Assembly: GCA_002394305.1 (NCBI GenBank)
Contig: DGTM01000017.1
Coordinates: forward strand, 1 to 11,863
DNA from: Prevotellaceae bacterium UBA4336
GTDB taxonomy: Bacteria; Bacteroidota; Bacteroidia; Bacteroidales; Bacteroidaceae
Direction: 5' to 3'
Length of the DNA stretch: 11,863 bases
This document shows positions 11,253 to 11,863 of this stretch, in pieces. Each line of letters begins with the position of its first letter. Positions within the stretch are counted from its first letter, which is position 1. The notes beneath the pieces were generated by a model. The model searched no databases, was not told the origin of the DNA, and saw only the letters and a program-made list of their open reading frames with translations. The position numbers and the translations under genes are program-made.

Positions 11253-11863
11253 ATGAAGAAAAGTGCACTTCAGGTGGCTCGTGCCGCCTATCAGCCCAAG
11301 CTTCCCAAGGCCTTGCAAGGCCCCGTGGTAGCCGTGGAGGGCGCTGCCACGCAGAGCGTCGGCAACCAGGAAGAGATTAAGGCAATGTTCCCCAACACCT
11401 ACGGCATGCCCGTCATCACGTTCGAGGCAGGCGAGCAGAAGGCTCTCGAGCCTTTCAACGTCGGCATCATCCTCAGTGGCGGCCAGGCTCCCGGCGGACA
11501 CAATGTCATCAGCGGTCTGTACGATGGCGTGAAGTCCCTCAACAAGAACAGCAAGCTCTATGGCTTCCTGATGGGTCCCGGCGGACTCGTCGACCACAAG
11601 TACGTTGAGTTCACTGACGAGTTCATCGACGAATATCGCAACACCGGCGGCTTCGACATCATCGGCTCCGGTCGTACAAAGCTCGAGAAGGAGAGCCAGT
11701 TCGAGAGCGGCATCGAGATTCTCCGCAAGCTCGGCATCAAGGCACTCGTCATCATCGGCGGCGACGACAGCAATACCAATGCGTGCGTCCTGGCTGAGTA
11801 CTATGCAGCCAAGAACTACGGCGTGCAGGTCATCGGCTGCCCCAAGACCATCGACGGCGACCT
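11253..11863 (+). CDS. pfp: Diphosphate--fructose-6-phosphate 1-phosphotransferase (partial, 3' end outside window)
   Basis: The PPi-dependent phosphofructokinase (EC 2.7.1.90) makes fructose-1,6-bisphosphate reversibly, using pyrophosphate in place of ATP. Only the first 203 residues are present; the long bacterial/plant-type enzyme is around 550. Visible motifs: phosphate-binding SGGQAPGGHNVISG (75-88), GGDDS (169-173), where the second Asp marks PPi rather than ATP use, and PKTIDGD (197-203) with catalytic D201 in the TIDxD motif. The ATG at 11253 follows an A-rich AAAGAA and gives the usual N-terminus MKKSALQVARAAYQPKLP. It has its own promoter. With pgi at the other end of the window it covers two consecutive steps of glycolysis, though the genes are not in one operon. 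Confidence 0.96.
   Translation, partial: MKKSALQVARAAYQPKLPKALQGPVVAVEGAATQSVGNQEEIKAMFPNTYGMPVITFEAGEQKALEPFNVGIILSGGQAPGGHNVISGLYDGVKSLNKNSKLYGFLMGPGGLVDHKYVEFTDEFIDEYRNTGGFDIIGSGRTKLEKESQFESGIEILRKLGIKALVIIGGDDSNTNACVLAEYYAAKNYGVQVIGCPKTIDGD

Overview
The window looks like chromosome of a Bacteroidales bacterium, most likely Prevotella or a close relative. Evidence seen directly: promoters of the Bacteroidetes type (TTTG, a gap of 19-20 bases, then TAnnTTTG) lie before the genes at 223, 10502 and 11253; start codons are preceded by A-rich leaders rather than strong Shine-Dalgarno sites; and the gene families present (DUF4494, four-helix-bundle protein, golvesin-domain amidase, PPi-dependent phosphofructokinase) are typical of that group. 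The coding sequence is fairly GC-rich and most spacers are AT-rich. The genus is inference.

Layout. Bases 1-222 hold a promoter and a long leader for pgi (glucose-6-phosphate isomerase, 223-1554, +). Next comes an AT-rich repeat cluster, a four-helix-bundle protein gene (1720-2112, +) and an inverted copy of the same repeat. That last copy runs directly into a HAD phosphatase gene (2115-2816, +) and supplies its apparent start codon. Convergent to this is a minus-strand group: DUF4494 (4283-3837), yggS (3734-3054) and a tiny helicase-associated-domain protein (3057-2824), the last two overlapping as ATGA. A second minus-strand block runs from 10502 down to 4476: an 87-aa helical protein, a PlsC-like acyltransferase, a large secreted amidase, a 107-aa unknown and a YgiQ-type radical SAM protein. 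Genes in this block abut or overlap, apart from an AT-rich gap between the amidase and the 107-aa gene. Bases 10569-11178 appear non-coding although they are as GC-rich as the genes. The window ends inside pfp (11253 onward, +).

Function. pgi and pfp are consecutive steps of glycolysis (glucose-6-P to fructose-6-P to fructose-1,6-bisP), each with its own promoter. The block around 6774-10502 points to cell-envelope work (lipid acyl transfer, peptidoglycan amidase). YggS and the HAD protein are housekeeping enzymes (PLP homeostasis, phosphate-ester or sugar-phosphate turnover).

The most unusual structure is the four-helix-bundle gene framed by 33-bp imperfect inverted repeats between pgi and the HAD gene. 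It resembles a small inserted cassette that rebuilt the 5' end of its downstream neighbour. Other points worth a look are a repeated leader sequence shared by two unrelated genes, an amidase catalytic domain apparently split by an inserted binding domain, a stand-alone helicase-associated domain coupled to yggS, and the GC-rich spacer before pfp. I saw no CRISPR array, tRNA, rRNA, transposase or phage gene.
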